DNA of 40,783 nt from Alphaproteobacteria bacterium (lineage in GTDB: Bacteria > Pseudomonadota > Alphaproteobacteria > Rickettsiales > SXRF01). Position 1 is the stretch's first letter. The number at the start of each line of letters is the position of its first letter. Made by a program: the position numbers and the translations under genes. Shown piece after piece: positions 23,310 through 31,834 of the stretch. The notes beneath the pieces were generated by a model. The model worked only from the letters and a program-made list of their open reading frames with translations, was not told the origin of the DNA and searched no databases. The stretch covers positions 1 to 40,783 of the forward strand of contig JANYBV010000006.1 in NCBI GenBank assembly GCA_025360605.1. Direction: 5' to 3'.

Positions 23310-23849
23310 TTACGCTACTTTCAGTGTATCCTGCCCCTTCTGCCAGTTGCATGGGCAAAGCTCATCGGTCTGCAATGCATCCAGTACACGTAGCACTTCC
23401 TTCACGTTGCGGCCGACGTTCAGGTCGGTCACCATCGTAAAGCGAATGATGCCTTCGGGGTCGACGATAAAGGTCGCACGCTGCGCTACGCCTTCGACGG
23501 GATCCAGAATTCCCAGCGCTTGGCTTAGCTCACGTTTAATGTCGGCAAGCATAGGAAATGGCAGGCCATTAAGTTCTTCTTTATGCTGCCTCCATGCCAG
23601 ATGGACAAATTCCGAATCCGTGCTGGCTCCCAGCACCTGCGCATCACGGTCGGTAAAATCTTTATTCATCTTGCCAAATTCGGCAATCTCGGTCGGGCAG
23701 ACAAAAGTAAAGTCTTTGGGCCAGAAAAATACGACCAGCCACTTGCCTTTGTAGCTGGCGTTGCTGACATCTTGAAAAGCAGTGTTGATGTCGCTGGACA
23801 CCGCCGCTTTGAGAGCAAAGGATGGAAAGGAATGGCCTACACTTAACAT
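23310..23849 (-). CDS. ahpC: Peroxiredoxin AhpC
   Basis: A 179-aa 2-Cys peroxiredoxin. The peroxidatic Cys51 is in DFTFVCPTEIAEF and the resolving Cys165 or Cys167 in DELCPCNWQKG. It reduces hydrogen peroxide and organic peroxides, with AhpD as electron donor. The start at 23849 follows GGAGAA; the upstream ATG at 23897 has no such site. It is divergent from oxyR, and the gap of about 120 bases holds an OxyR-like site at 23953-23967, so peroxide induction by OxyR is likely. Confidence 0.93.
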   Translation of the reverse strand: MLSVGHSFPSFALKAAVSSDINTAFQDVSNASYKGKWLVVFFWPKDFTFVCPTEIAEFGKMNKDFTDRDAQVLGASTDSEFVHLAWRQHKEELNGLPFPMLADIKRELSQALGILDPVEGVAQRATFIVDPEGIIRFTMVTDLNVGRNVKEVLRVLDALQTDELCPCNWQKGQDTLKVA

Positions 23850-23952
23850 AGAAATTCTCCTGTAATGATGGTTGTTGTGGTTTGCGTGTTTAAGCAAATT
23901 AACATTAACCCAAAGCCATATATCGGTATAATCTATTGTTTTTATGCTAATG

Positions 23953-23967
23953 ATAGATTATATCTAT
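23953..23967. promoter_or_regulatory. OxyR-type binding site
   Basis: ATAGATTATATCTAT fits the OxyR half-operator ATAG-N-T-N3-A-N-CTAT exactly. It lies 5 bases before the oxyR ATG and about 100 bases before ahpC, so binding could repress oxyR and activate ahpC. A further CTAT half site is at 23933-23936. Confidence 0.65.
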
Positions 23968-23971
23968 TGAT

Positions 23972-24859
23972 ATGAATCTGCGCGATCTTGAATATTTAAC
24001 CGCCGTAGCCCAGCATTTGCATTTTGGTAAAGCAGCGCTGGCGTGTAACGTCAGCCAACCCACCCTATCCATGCAGCTTAAAAAACTGGAGGAGACGCTT
24101 GGGGTGCAACTGTTCGAACGCACCAATAAAACGGTGATGTTGACCTCCATCGGCCACGACATCGTGACGCGCGCCAAACGCATCGTCGAAGAATCCAAAG
24201 AACTGCGCGCCGTCGCCAAAGCCGCGATCAACCCACTGGCGGGGGAATTGCGGCTGGGTATCTTTCCCACACTTGCCCCCTACCTTCTTCCCAGCCTCAT
24301 GCCCCAGTTAAAAAAACTATTTCCACTGCTAACGGTGCTGCTGGTGGAAGAAAAAACACCTGAATTAACCGCACAACTGGAAGATGGCTCACTCGATGCG
24401 GCATTGTTGGCAATGCCCGTAGCTAATCAAACCTTTGAATCGAATCAATTATTCACTGAAGATTTTGTACTGGCCGTTCCAGCCGGACACACGCTGGCTA
24501 AACGTAAAAGCATTACACACTCGGATTTAAGAAACGAAACCATGCTGCTGCTGGAAGATGGCCATTGCCTGCGCGATCAGGCGCTTGAAGTCTGCAGCAC
24601 ACTTGGCATTGGCGAGTCCAAAAGCTTCCGCGCTACCAGTCTTGAAACATTACGGCATATGGTAGCCGCAGGCAATGCTGTAACTCTCATGCCCAAGCTT
24701 GCTGTGCGTAAAGAGGACACATTAATACGCTACATACCGTTCAAAAAGCCTGCTCCAGCACGTAACATTGGTTTATTCTGGCGTACCACAAGCCCCAGAA
24801 CGATATTATTTCAGCAGATCATCGGCCTAACACAGCACAGCTACCGTGGGCATCTATAA
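23972..24859 (+). CDS. oxyR: Peroxide-sensing LysR regulator OxyR
   Basis: A 295-aa LysR-type regulator. The winged-helix domain is at about 1-60 (LEYLTAVAQHLHFGKAALAC, VSQPTLSMQLKKLEETLG). The redox cysteines are Cys199 and Cys208 in GHCLRDQALEVC, the same numbering as E. coli OxyR, so the sensor is intact. It activates peroxide defence genes on disulfide formation. It is divergent from ahpC-ahpD. No clear ribosome binding site precedes the ATG, because the OxyR-like operator fills that place. Confidence 0.93.
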   Translation: MNLRDLEYLTAVAQHLHFGKAALACNVSQPTLSMQLKKLEETLGVQLFERTNKTVMLTSIGHDIVTRAKRIVEESKELRAVAKAAINPLAGELRLGIFPTLAPYLLPSLMPQLKKLFPLLTVLLVEEKTPELTAQLEDGSLDAALLAMPVANQTFESNQLFTEDFVLAVPAGHTLAKRKSITHSDLRNETMLLLEDGHCLRDQALEVCSTLGIGESKSFRATSLETLRHMVAAGNAVTLMPKLAVRKEDTLIRYIPFKKPAPARNIGLFWRTTSPRTILFQQIIGLTQHSYRGHL

Positions 24860-24866
24860 TGGTTAG

Positions 24867-26447
24867 CTAGGAAGCCACGCCTGCACCAGCTTCAAGAGCC
24901 TTACGGGCTTTATTAATAGTGCTTTGAGTGTATCTTATTTCGTTAAATACCAGCATATCGGCCCCAGATTCTGGTGTGGCCTTATCGAATAATTTTCTGT
25001 CCAGCGCCAGCCGGTACAGCTCACGCATATCTTCAACAATCGTATCTTTTTCAGCAATCACTGCTGGTTGCGGATAAAAATTATCTACCTCAATCATCAC
25101 CCGAAGCAATTTATTGCGCAAGAGAATCAGCTTCTCCTGCTCATCTGTTTCCAAATTTGCATTGGTAGGGTTGTGCAGGCGTTTGACCACATTAAAGCGG
25201 AGTATAGGTCGGTTCACCACGGTAAACTCACCTTTAGCGAGCGCTTTGTCATGTTCCTGCTGAAGAAGCGGCAGGTAATGGATATCAGAGAAATCAGAAA
25301 GGGATTTGCATAATAGCTTGCACAAGCGGCGCGAACCACTTTGCGGATTCAGCGGCTCGGTATTGTTGATACGTGCGGCTTCTTCAAAAATGGGAAGAAA
25401 TTCGTGGAGCCGCGCCTGCTCGTTGGGATACACAGTGCTATCCAGATGGATCATCGTTTTAAGCGATGCAACATATCGCGCCATGGCCGCCTGACCAAAA
25501 AACGGATCGTCCGGTTTGCGATTATCCGGATTCAGCAACAGCTGATCGTCAAGCGGTAAGGAGGAAATCGTTTCCTGCCATTGCCGGACCATCTCTCTCT
25601 GCTGCGGATCGAGTGGTACATGCGCGCCCCAGTTATTCATCAACGATTCGGCGAAGGAAATTTCATCTATCACATGTTGCTCCATCGAACGGTCCATGTG
25701 TTCATGTGTAATGAGGTTTCGCATATCAAATGCATGCACCAGCTCATGAATAGTCGTGGCTCCCCATTCAAACTTATCTTGCGTGTGCGAAGCAACTACC
25801 GTGCTGGAAGTGAGAAACATGATACCACTGGAATCAACATGCGGTGAACCCGCGCTTTGGGCATTACCTTCAGGACAAATCACGAAACGTAATCGCTGCG
25901 TGTCCGACACCAGCACGGCTTTAGGCAATCCATCCACATAATCTGCGGGCGCTATTTCTTCCGGTACCAGAAGCGTTTCTATCATGTCCTTTGAGGGAAA
26001 GACATCGCGCTGATTGCGATAGAGCGCTACCGTTTCCGGCTGGCGCGCAGCAATCTCGGCCGCCGCCCGAAGCATATTACGTTCGCTACGGTCATAGTGG
26101 CAGTGGTAATCATCGTGGCGCTCTTGTGCGGCCGTGTACTTAAGCTCGGCAATGGATTTACTGGCCTGAATTTTGGTCCAGCCAAAAGATTGCATCACTT
26201 TGCGTAGTGCGTCGTCACCGTCACGAAAAATAGTGAGGGGCACAATCGTCGCAATTGGCTTATTCAGCACCACCCCAAAACTGGCCGTCTGGTCTGCGTA
26301 TAAAAAAACCGACTGACGGTGAAAGACCGAATCCTCCAGCAGCAAATCGACCAGATTTTTTTTCGGCACGGCAACTACCGCCTCGGGCTTTGCCGAGGCT
26401 TTGAGTCTTCCTACATGCGAGGGCTTATCTGAAGAAACGTATTTCAT
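24867..26447 (-). CDS. Unknown protein with HELVH zinc-metallopeptidase motif
   Basis: A 526-aa protein that I cannot place in a family. It has ATTIHELVHAFDMRN, so His234, Glu235 and His238 form an HExxH zinc site; Glu263 or Glu267 in DEISFAES, about 25 residues on, could be the third ligand as in gluzincins. Upstream is a beta-rich segment (VDSSGIMFLTSST); downstream is about 250 residues of helical sequence. There is no signal peptide or membrane helix, so it acts in the cytoplasm or leaves by another route. It is transcribed alone, 7 bases after the convergent oxyR stop. Confidence 0.6.
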   Translation of the reverse strand: MKYVSSDKPSHVGRLKASAKPEAVVAVPKKNLVDLLLEDSVFHRQSVFLYADQTASFGVVLNKPIATIVPLTIFRDGDDALRKVMQSFGWTKIQASKSIAELKYTAAQERHDDYHCHYDRSERNMLRAAAEIAARQPETVALYRNQRDVFPSKDMIETLLVPEEIAPADYVDGLPKAVLVSDTQRLRFVICPEGNAQSAGSPHVDSSGIMFLTSSTVVASHTQDKFEWGATTIHELVHAFDMRNLITHEHMDRSMEQHVIDEISFAESLMNNWGAHVPLDPQQREMVRQWQETISSLPLDDQLLLNPDNRKPDDPFFGQAAMARYVASLKTMIHLDSTVYPNEQARLHEFLPIFEEAARINNTEPLNPQSGSRRLCKLLCKSLSDFSDIHYLPLLQQEHDKALAKGEFTVVNRPILRFNVVKRLHNPTNANLETDEQEKLILLRNKLLRVMIEVDNFYPQPAVIAEKDTIVEDMRELYRLALDRKLFDKATPESGADMLVFNEIRYTQSTINKARKALEAGAGVAS

Positions 26448-26508
26448 GCTTTAATTATAGCAAAAAATAGTTACGGCCTTATTACATCTAATTATTTATA
26501 TTTTATAG

Positions 26509-27264
26509 CTATTTACGCCGCCATACGCTGGCTTGGGTGATGATATATTCGTATTTCCGGCGATGCTCACGGATCATAAAGGGCAGCTCCTGCTGGTGCA
26601 GAAGTTCAAAGCCTGTGAGTATACGGGCAATGTCATCCAAACCCGACAGCCATTGGGAAGGCTCGGTATATTCCGGCAACCAGCTCAGCGGCGTCGTCAT
26701 CACCAATACCCCGCCGGAATTCAACAATGATCCCATACGTTGCAAACAACGTTCCGGATAGGGAAGACGACATAACACATTCGCCAGCAACACCGCATCA
26801 AAACCACCCAATGAAGGCGGCAAATTACATACATCCCCTTGCATAAAGTCTAATCGGTTGTGGTCAATGGAAGGGTCCACCTGCGCCGTGAGTGCAGCAT
26901 TCTCGCTGCCGGAAATTTTACACTGGTAATCATATTCACCGCTGTGCTTCAGCTGTTGCGCAACGGCAATAAATTCATGGCTGAAATCAATGCCCGTTAC
27001 GTGATCGAAATGGCGCGCCATTTCAAAGCTGGAACGCGCCACCGCACACCCAAGATCAAGCGCTTTGCTGCGCCCATTCGCGTAACGCAACACCAACTCG
27101 GCGCAGGTTATAGGCAGATTCACCACGTCAGGAAACGATACGCCTTTAGCCAGCGTCGCATCATACTGCTCTGCCGCCTGCCCCCAATGCATCAGCATAT
27201 AGCGGCCCAGCATCTCCTGCGATTCGTAAAGCGCAGGACCTTTAAGCACAGCGGCGGTACTCAT
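26509..27264 (-). CDS. OvoA C-terminal-type 4-mercaptohistidine N-methyltransferase
   Basis: A 251-aa SAM methyltransferase. Motif I is ALDLGCAVARSSFEMARHF (68-86), followed by VTGIDFSHEFIAVAQQL and FDAVLLANVLCRL. The end has SWLPEYTEPSQWLSGLD and PFMIREHRRKYEYIITQASVW. This matches the C-terminal domain of OvoA, which N-methylates 5-thiohistidine to give ovothiol. EgtD is unrelated in pattern. In most bacteria this domain is fused to the sulfoxide synthase; here it is a separate gene overlapping the synthase stop (ATGA). It is the second gene of a SigF-type operon. Confidence 0.8.
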   Translation of the reverse strand: MSTAAVLKGPALYESQEMLGRYMLMHWGQAAEQYDATLAKGVSFPDVVNLPITCAELVLRYANGRSKALDLGCAVARSSFEMARHFDHVTGIDFSHEFIAVAQQLKHSGEYDYQCKISGSENAALTAQVDPSIDHNRLDFMQGDVCNLPPSLGGFDAVLLANVLCRLPYPERCLQRMGSLLNSGGVLVMTTPLSWLPEYTEPSQWLSGLDDIARILTGFELLHQQELPFMIREHRRKYEYIITQASVWRRK

Positions 27265-28685
27265 ATTGCCTTCGGGCTTTCGCTAAGCGCCATACGGAAC
27301 CCTGCATGCTGGAAAAAATGGGGCCGAAAATGAAAACGCGCCCACTCGCTGGCCATATCGCCAGTGCTGATAAATGATCCGCCCATAATCATCTGATGCT
27401 CGCCGTCAAAACACGGCAGGCTGAAATCATCATAATAGGGATGCACCTCAAACCCCGCCAGCGGATGGAAATAATCCTCGCACCACTGCCATACATTCCC
27501 AAATACATCATGGAATCCTTTGCCATTCGGTGCAAACGCATCCACCGCGCATTCGCTGCCGCTGGAGAGATTCCAGTTAGCCAAAGGCGGCTGGCCGTCA
27601 CGCAGCGCAAGGTGTTCAGCCTCACTTAGCAAACGGTACGGCTGTTCGCTTTTTTCCTGTTCGGTTTTCCATGCACAATAGGCTTTAGCTTCATGAAAAT
27701 TGACGCACACGGGCCAGTGCATTGGAAGGTCTATCACTTCAAAAACAGTATGCAAACTATACTGGTGTAATCCGGCAGGCCCCTGCGGTATCCAGAAACT
27801 CGGCCATTTGCTGTTACGGAACCCGCGCCATGCCCAGCCTTCCTTGCTCCAGAATCGCGGGTTGGAGTAGCCACCCGCTTTCACAAAAGCAAGATAGTCT
27901 TTATTGCAGATCAGACGGCGTGAAGCGGAAAAAGCTTGCACACGGCGCACTTCATGGCCGTATTCATTATCCCATCCGAAGGTAGTAACATCGCTTGGTT
28001 TTCCTACCACCACATCACATTCCGTCATAGAAACCATGGTGTTTTCGGGCAACACATGCTGCGGCAACGTGACGTTCAGTGCCGGCCACTGGCTTGGCTT
28101 ATGCACCAATTCCAACGGCAACTCACGCATCAACACGCTGGAGGTTTCCAGATGGATACGCTCATGTTCGAACGCCATCACTAGCGCCCACATCGGGCTT
28201 TTGGGGGTGATTGGCATATGCTCATCATCAAGCAACGGATGGGTTTTAATCAGCTTGCGTAATAGCTGGTACACTTGCTTGCGATAGCCAACAACAGCTT
28301 CCACCGTCGGCCATATATCCTGACGTCCATCATACAGATCATCCCAGCGCATCTCGTCGACACCGGTTTCAAATAGCTTTTCAAATTCCGCATTCACCGG
28401 CGCGTCGAGAATACCGGCGACCCGTAGCTTGTTGACATATAGCGCCACCGGATGCCCATAGTAAAAAATCATCGGATGGCGGAGCTGGTGGTAAGGACGA
28501 CGGTAAAATGCCTCATCATTGGCAAGGCCGCCGAATAACATCTCGGTCAATGCCCAGCTATTCTCAAAATAATCAAGTATCGCATTGCGGCCTGCATTCA
28601 GGCGCACCTGCGGTTGGGAATGCAGAGTCATTTCGTCCACTATCGATGCGGCGGACTGATTCAATACAAGTGCGAGAGTAGTCAT
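27261..28685 (-). CDS. ovoA: 5-histidylcysteine sulfoxide synthase (OvoA N-terminal type)
   Basis: A 474-aa nonheme iron enzyme. An N-terminal DinB-like domain has LRHPMIFYYGH (His70) and EHERIHLETSS (His174, His178), the three iron ligands expected for OvoA. A formylglycine-generating-enzyme-like C-terminal domain has TFGWDNEYGHEV, GNVWQWCEDYF and GGSFIST, ending FFQHAGFRMAL. The enzyme joins cysteine to C5 of histidine with oxygen, the first step of ovothiol synthesis. Segments such as GVDEMRWDDL favour OvoA over EgtB. The methyltransferase part is encoded by the next gene. The promoter at 28728-28755 is SigF-type. Confidence 0.85.
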   Translation of the reverse strand: MTTLALVLNQSAASIVDEMTLHSQPQVRLNAGRNAILDYFENSWALTEMLFGGLANDEAFYRRPYHQLRHPMIFYYGHPVALYVNKLRVAGILDAPVNAEFEKLFETGVDEMRWDDLYDGRQDIWPTVEAVVGYRKQVYQLLRKLIKTHPLLDDEHMPITPKSPMWALVMAFEHERIHLETSSVLMRELPLELVHKPSQWPALNVTLPQHVLPENTMVSMTECDVVVGKPSDVTTFGWDNEYGHEVRRVQAFSASRRLICNKDYLAFVKAGGYSNPRFWSKEGWAWRGFRNSKWPSFWIPQGPAGLHQYSLHTVFEVIDLPMHWPVCVNFHEAKAYCAWKTEQEKSEQPYRLLSEAEHLALRDGQPPLANWNLSSGSECAVDAFAPNGKGFHDVFGNVWQWCEDYFHPLAGFEVHPYYDDFSLPCFDGEHQMIMGGSFISTGDMASEWARFHFRPHFFQHAGFRMALSESPKAI

Positions 28686-28727
28686 ACACGGCTCTTTGGG
28701 TTGAGGACGTTTGTTTTACACTACATT

Positions 28728-28755
28728 GATTCGCATGAAAACCATGTAACGTTAC
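28728..28755 (-). promoter_or_regulatory. SigF-type promoter for the ovothiol operon
   Basis: On the minus strand GTAACG (28755-28750), a 16-base spacer and CGAATC (28733-28728), 42 bases before the ovoA start. The -35 box is part of the palindrome GTAACGTTAC. Confidence 0.78.
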
Positions 28756-28852
28756 AAAAACACATAAACCGCCATCCCTTTGCTGAAATTAATTATTTTC
28801 AATCATTAGCGATAGTTTAAGGCGAATTTCTCGTAGGCACCAAAATCCATTT

Positions 28853-30211
28853 CTAATGTACAGACGCTGCACCCATTGCTTTTTGTAAACGTATAAAGGC
28901 AATGGCCGTAGCCGCTTTCTGGCTGATGAGTGCCAGCGTCGCCTGATCGAGTTCCGCCTGCGCGGTGGTCAGGTCGGTCATGTCCGTCAATCCGCGTACA
29001 AACCGTTTTTTAGCCAGCTTCACCGCATCACGGCGGTGGTTCAGCGCTTCACTCTGGCGGGTGACAGCATTAATACCATTGAGGTAATCCGATAACGCCG
29101 TCTTCACTTCCTGCAATGCCCCGAGTGTTGCATTCTCATACGTCAAAGCCGCCTGCTGCGCCCGCGCATCAGCTGAATCTACTGCACCATGCAACCGCCC
29201 AAAATTAAGCAGCGGCGCGCTCACACCCGATGCCAGCGACCAGATAGGGTTATCCGCCGCCAGCACCGCCCCCGAGGTTGCCTGTGCGCCGAAAAATCCA
29301 CGGATGGTCAGGCGCGGCCACAAATCCGCCTCAGCTGCATCCAGATTGGATTCCGCCGCCAGCATCTGCGCCTTGGCCGCGCGGATATCGGGACGGCTCC
29401 TGATCGTATCAATCGTCACATCGAGTGTTTTATCTGCCGGAGGAACGCTGAGTTCTTTCGATGGCTGCGTGGTTAGGAAGATATGCAGTTCACCGGACGA
29501 TTTGCCGAGCAGCTTTTCAATTTTGTATTCCGCCGCATCAAGCGAAGCCTGAGCCAGTGGCAATTGTGTGGCCGTCTGTGCGTATTCTGCCTGTGCGCGT
29601 TCCATGAAACTTGCATCAATCAGTCCAGCCTTGGCACGACTATGCAACAACTTCACCTGATCTTGCTGCGAGACCAGCAGGTCATTGGTTTCCTTGATCG
29701 TCTGGCGCGCCTGATGCCATTCAATGACCGCTTTCACCAATTCGGCAATCACGAAATTCTGCACATCCTGCACCGAGGCTTGGGCTGCGACTTCCTGATT
29801 TTCAGCACTATTGAAACGCGAACGCGTACGCCCGAACACATCAATTTCCCATGAGGCATCAAGCCCACCTTTGACAATGGATGATGCTTTGGATTGCCCT
29901 AACTGGTCATCACCGCGATTGGCTAACCCGCTGCCAAAAACATCAGGAAACCAGCCAGAGCGTGCCACGCGCACCTGACCACGCGCTTCATCCACGCGTG
30001 CCTGCGCAATTTTAATATCGATATTCTGTGCTAACAACTGATCGGTTAGTTGTTCCATCATCGGATCGTTAAACGGCTTCCACCAGCGGTTGGCACCCGC
30101 CACTGCCGGTGCCACCTGCGCAACCGTATGACGCATGGGCATGAAATCTTTGACCGTCTCGCAACCGGCAAGCAACAACGGCAGCGTCAGCAACAATACA
30201 TTACGGCGCAT
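28853..30211 (-). CDS. Outer-membrane efflux lipoprotein (NodT/TolC family)
   Basis: A 452-aa outer membrane factor. It opens MRRNVLLLTLPLLLAGCETV, a lipoprotein signal with lipobox LLAGC (lipidated Cys17). Two OEP repeats follow, with typical segments LLAQNIDIKIAQARVDEARGQ and LDASWEIDVFGRTRSRFNSAENQ, then VTIDTIRSRPDIRAAKAQ and a last AQAELDQATLALISQKA. It is the exit duct for the exporter encoded just upstream. The start at 30211 overlaps the adaptor gene by 11 bases; earlier ATGs would add a non-signal extension. Confidence 0.88.
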   Translation of the reverse strand: MRRNVLLLTLPLLLAGCETVKDFMPMRHTVAQVAPAVAGANRWWKPFNDPMMEQLTDQLLAQNIDIKIAQARVDEARGQVRVARSGWFPDVFGSGLANRGDDQLGQSKASSIVKGGLDASWEIDVFGRTRSRFNSAENQEVAAQASVQDVQNFVIAELVKAVIEWHQARQTIKETNDLLVSQQDQVKLLHSRAKAGLIDASFMERAQAEYAQTATQLPLAQASLDAAEYKIEKLLGKSSGELHIFLTTQPSKELSVPPADKTLDVTIDTIRSRPDIRAAKAQMLAAESNLDAAEADLWPRLTIRGFFGAQATSGAVLAADNPIWSLASGVSAPLLNFGRLHGAVDSADARAQQAALTYENATLGALQEVKTALSDYLNGINAVTRQSEALNHRRDAVKLAKKRFVRGLTDMTDLTTAQAELDQATLALISQKAATAIAFIRLQKAMGAASVH

Positions 30212-31124
30212 GGGCGGTTTCCTTTTTGCTGTCATCAACAAATACATCCATCTGTTGCCCAACGAAAATATCCTTTTCATCGTCCGGCAAGGCATAAATC
30301 ACCTGCAGCACATGCGTATCGACCCGTTGTCCCGCCACCGCCAGATTTTGCTTCGGACGCACATACGGTTCGAAACGGACAAAGCTGAGAGTGATCGCAC
30401 GTTTGGTATCGCCACGCGTATAACCCTTAGCTTCGGACGCAGGAAGGACGAGCTGTGCATTCTGCTCATCAATTTCCACACGCACATGCAACCGCGAGAC
30501 ATCCCCCATGCGAATCAAAGGCACGGCCTGCGCACCTGCCTGTGCATATTCACCCGGACGCACTTCCACTTCCAGAATGCGCCCATCAATCGGTGCTTTC
30601 ACCGTTAAGCGTTCCTTGGTGGTGCGTGCCTGATCAAGCTGTGCCTTGATTTCCTCAATGCGTGTCTGCGCCAGTGCTTTGCCATATTTGCGACGGTTGT
30701 AATCGTCTTTGGCAACGGCTCTTTTGTCATCGATGGCCGTCACAATCGCAAACTGTGCATCGGCATCCGCCGCCTGCACCTGAGCAGCAGAGAGGTTTGC
30801 TTCAAGAATGTGGATATGTGCATCAATATCGCGCTGGTCAATTGAAAAAAGTGGCGTTCCTGCTGCCACCCTATCCCCAACCTTGACATGCACTTGACGC
30901 ACCACACCGGGTAATTCCACGCCAATGGAAATCAGCTCGCTTTTTGGCTCGACAATACCGATGCCCGCTACACTACTTCCAAACTCCGCCTGCGGCGGAT
31001 TAGTAAGGGGTTCACGAGCAGGCGCTTCCTTGTGCGACAACACGCTGGTTAGTGCAAATAATACGCCGACTATTGCGAGTGCCGGCAGTTTCCAGCCTTT
31101 GGATTTTTTGAGAAACGTAAACAT
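30201..31124 (-). CDS. HlyD/DevB-type periplasmic adaptor
   Basis: A 307-aa membrane-fusion protein. One N-terminal helix (KLPALAIVGVLFALTSVL, about 12-29) anchors it. Then come a barrel-sandwich segment VVRQVHVKVGDRVAAGTPLFSID, a short helical hairpin (about 95-175) and TVKAPIDGRILEVEVRPGEYAQAG. It links the inner-membrane ABC transporter to the outer-membrane duct. GGGAG lies before the ATG at 31124, one base after the ATPase stop. The order permease, ATPase, adaptor, outer-membrane factor is that of DevBCA-type exporters. Confidence 0.88.
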   Translation of the reverse strand: MFTFLKKSKGWKLPALAIVGVLFALTSVLSHKEAPAREPLTNPPQAEFGSSVAGIGIVEPKSELISIGVELPGVVRQVHVKVGDRVAAGTPLFSIDQRDIDAHIHILEANLSAAQVQAADADAQFAIVTAIDDKRAVAKDDYNRRKYGKALAQTRIEEIKAQLDQARTTKERLTVKAPIDGRILEVEVRPGEYAQAGAQAVPLIRMGDVSRLHVRVEIDEQNAQLVLPASEAKGYTRGDTKRAITLSFVRFEPYVRPKQNLAVAGQRVDTHVLQVIYALPDDEKDIFVGQQMDVFVDDSKKETAHAP

Positions 31125-31125
31125 A

Positions 31126-31833
31126 TTACTCCCTATGTATAAAATCCTGAGGTTTAAAATCACCCATCATGCGGCCATCGCTCATCTCAAGGATGCGGTC
31201 GGCAAAATGGTAAATACGGTTATCATGCGTAACGATCAGCACCGCGCGTTGGCTATCATTGGCAATATCGCGCAAAATATGCATCACGGATTGTCCGGTT
31301 TTAGCATCGAGCGCGGCGGTCGGCTCATCGCACACAATCAGCTTCGGTTCATGCACCAGCGCACGCGCAATCGCCACACGTTGCTGCTGGCCACCCGAAA
31401 GCTGGTTGGGTAATTTTTCGGTGTGACCTTCCATGCCGATGCGATTAAGGATTCCGCGTGCTTTATTCACCGCCACCGCATCGGCCACACCTGCGGCAAT
31501 AAGCGGAAGCGCAGCATTCTCCGCTGCCGTAAGTGCTGGCAACAAATTATATTGCTGGAAAATGAAGCCTATATTTTCACGTCGTAAGATCACACGATCG
31601 CGGTCGTGCATGTGGGTAATATTTTTTCCCATCACCGTCACCTCACCGGAGGTCGTTGATAAAATTCCTGACAGAATAGAAATCAGCGTGGTCTTTCCAC
31701 ATCCTGAAGGACCAACGATCATGGTCAGTTCGCCCAAGCGAATGTCGGCAGAAATATCGTGCAACACGCGCACGAATTCATCCCCAACAGGAAAATCTTT
31801 ATTCACATTACGAACGGTCACTGCATCAGTCAT
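31126..31833 (-). CDS. ABC exporter ATPase (DevA/LolD-like)
   Basis: A 235-aa ABC ATPase. Walker A is GPSGCGKTT (41-49), Q-loop [12 protein letters not shown] (91-102), signature LSGGQQQR (145-152), Walker [13 protein letters not shown] (165-176), then H-loop VTHD. All motifs are intact. It powers the FtsX-type permease encoded before it. GGGGATG precedes the ATG at 31833, one base after the permease stop, so the start 42 bases upstream is unlikely. Confidence 0.92.
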   Translation of the reverse strand: MTDAVTVRNVNKDFPVGDEFVRVLHDISADIRLGELTMIVGPSGCGKTTLISILSGILSTTSGEVTVMGKNITHMHDRDRVILRRENIGFIFQQYNLLPALTAAENAALPLIAAGVADAVAVNKARGILNRIGMEGHTEKLPNQLSGGQQQRVAIARALVHEPKLIVCDEPTAALDAKTGQSVMHILRDIANDSQRAVLIVTHDNRIYHFADRILEMSDGRMMGDFKPQDFIHRE

Positions 31834-31834
31834 A

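Noticed and set aside
26509-28685. Ergothioneine genes egtB/egtD
   Set aside because: Motifs and the methyltransferase pattern fit the two halves of OvoA better.
28614-28820. Plus-strand 68-aa frame before ovoA
   Set aside because: It overlaps the ovoA start and its promoter on the other strand and has no ribosome binding site.
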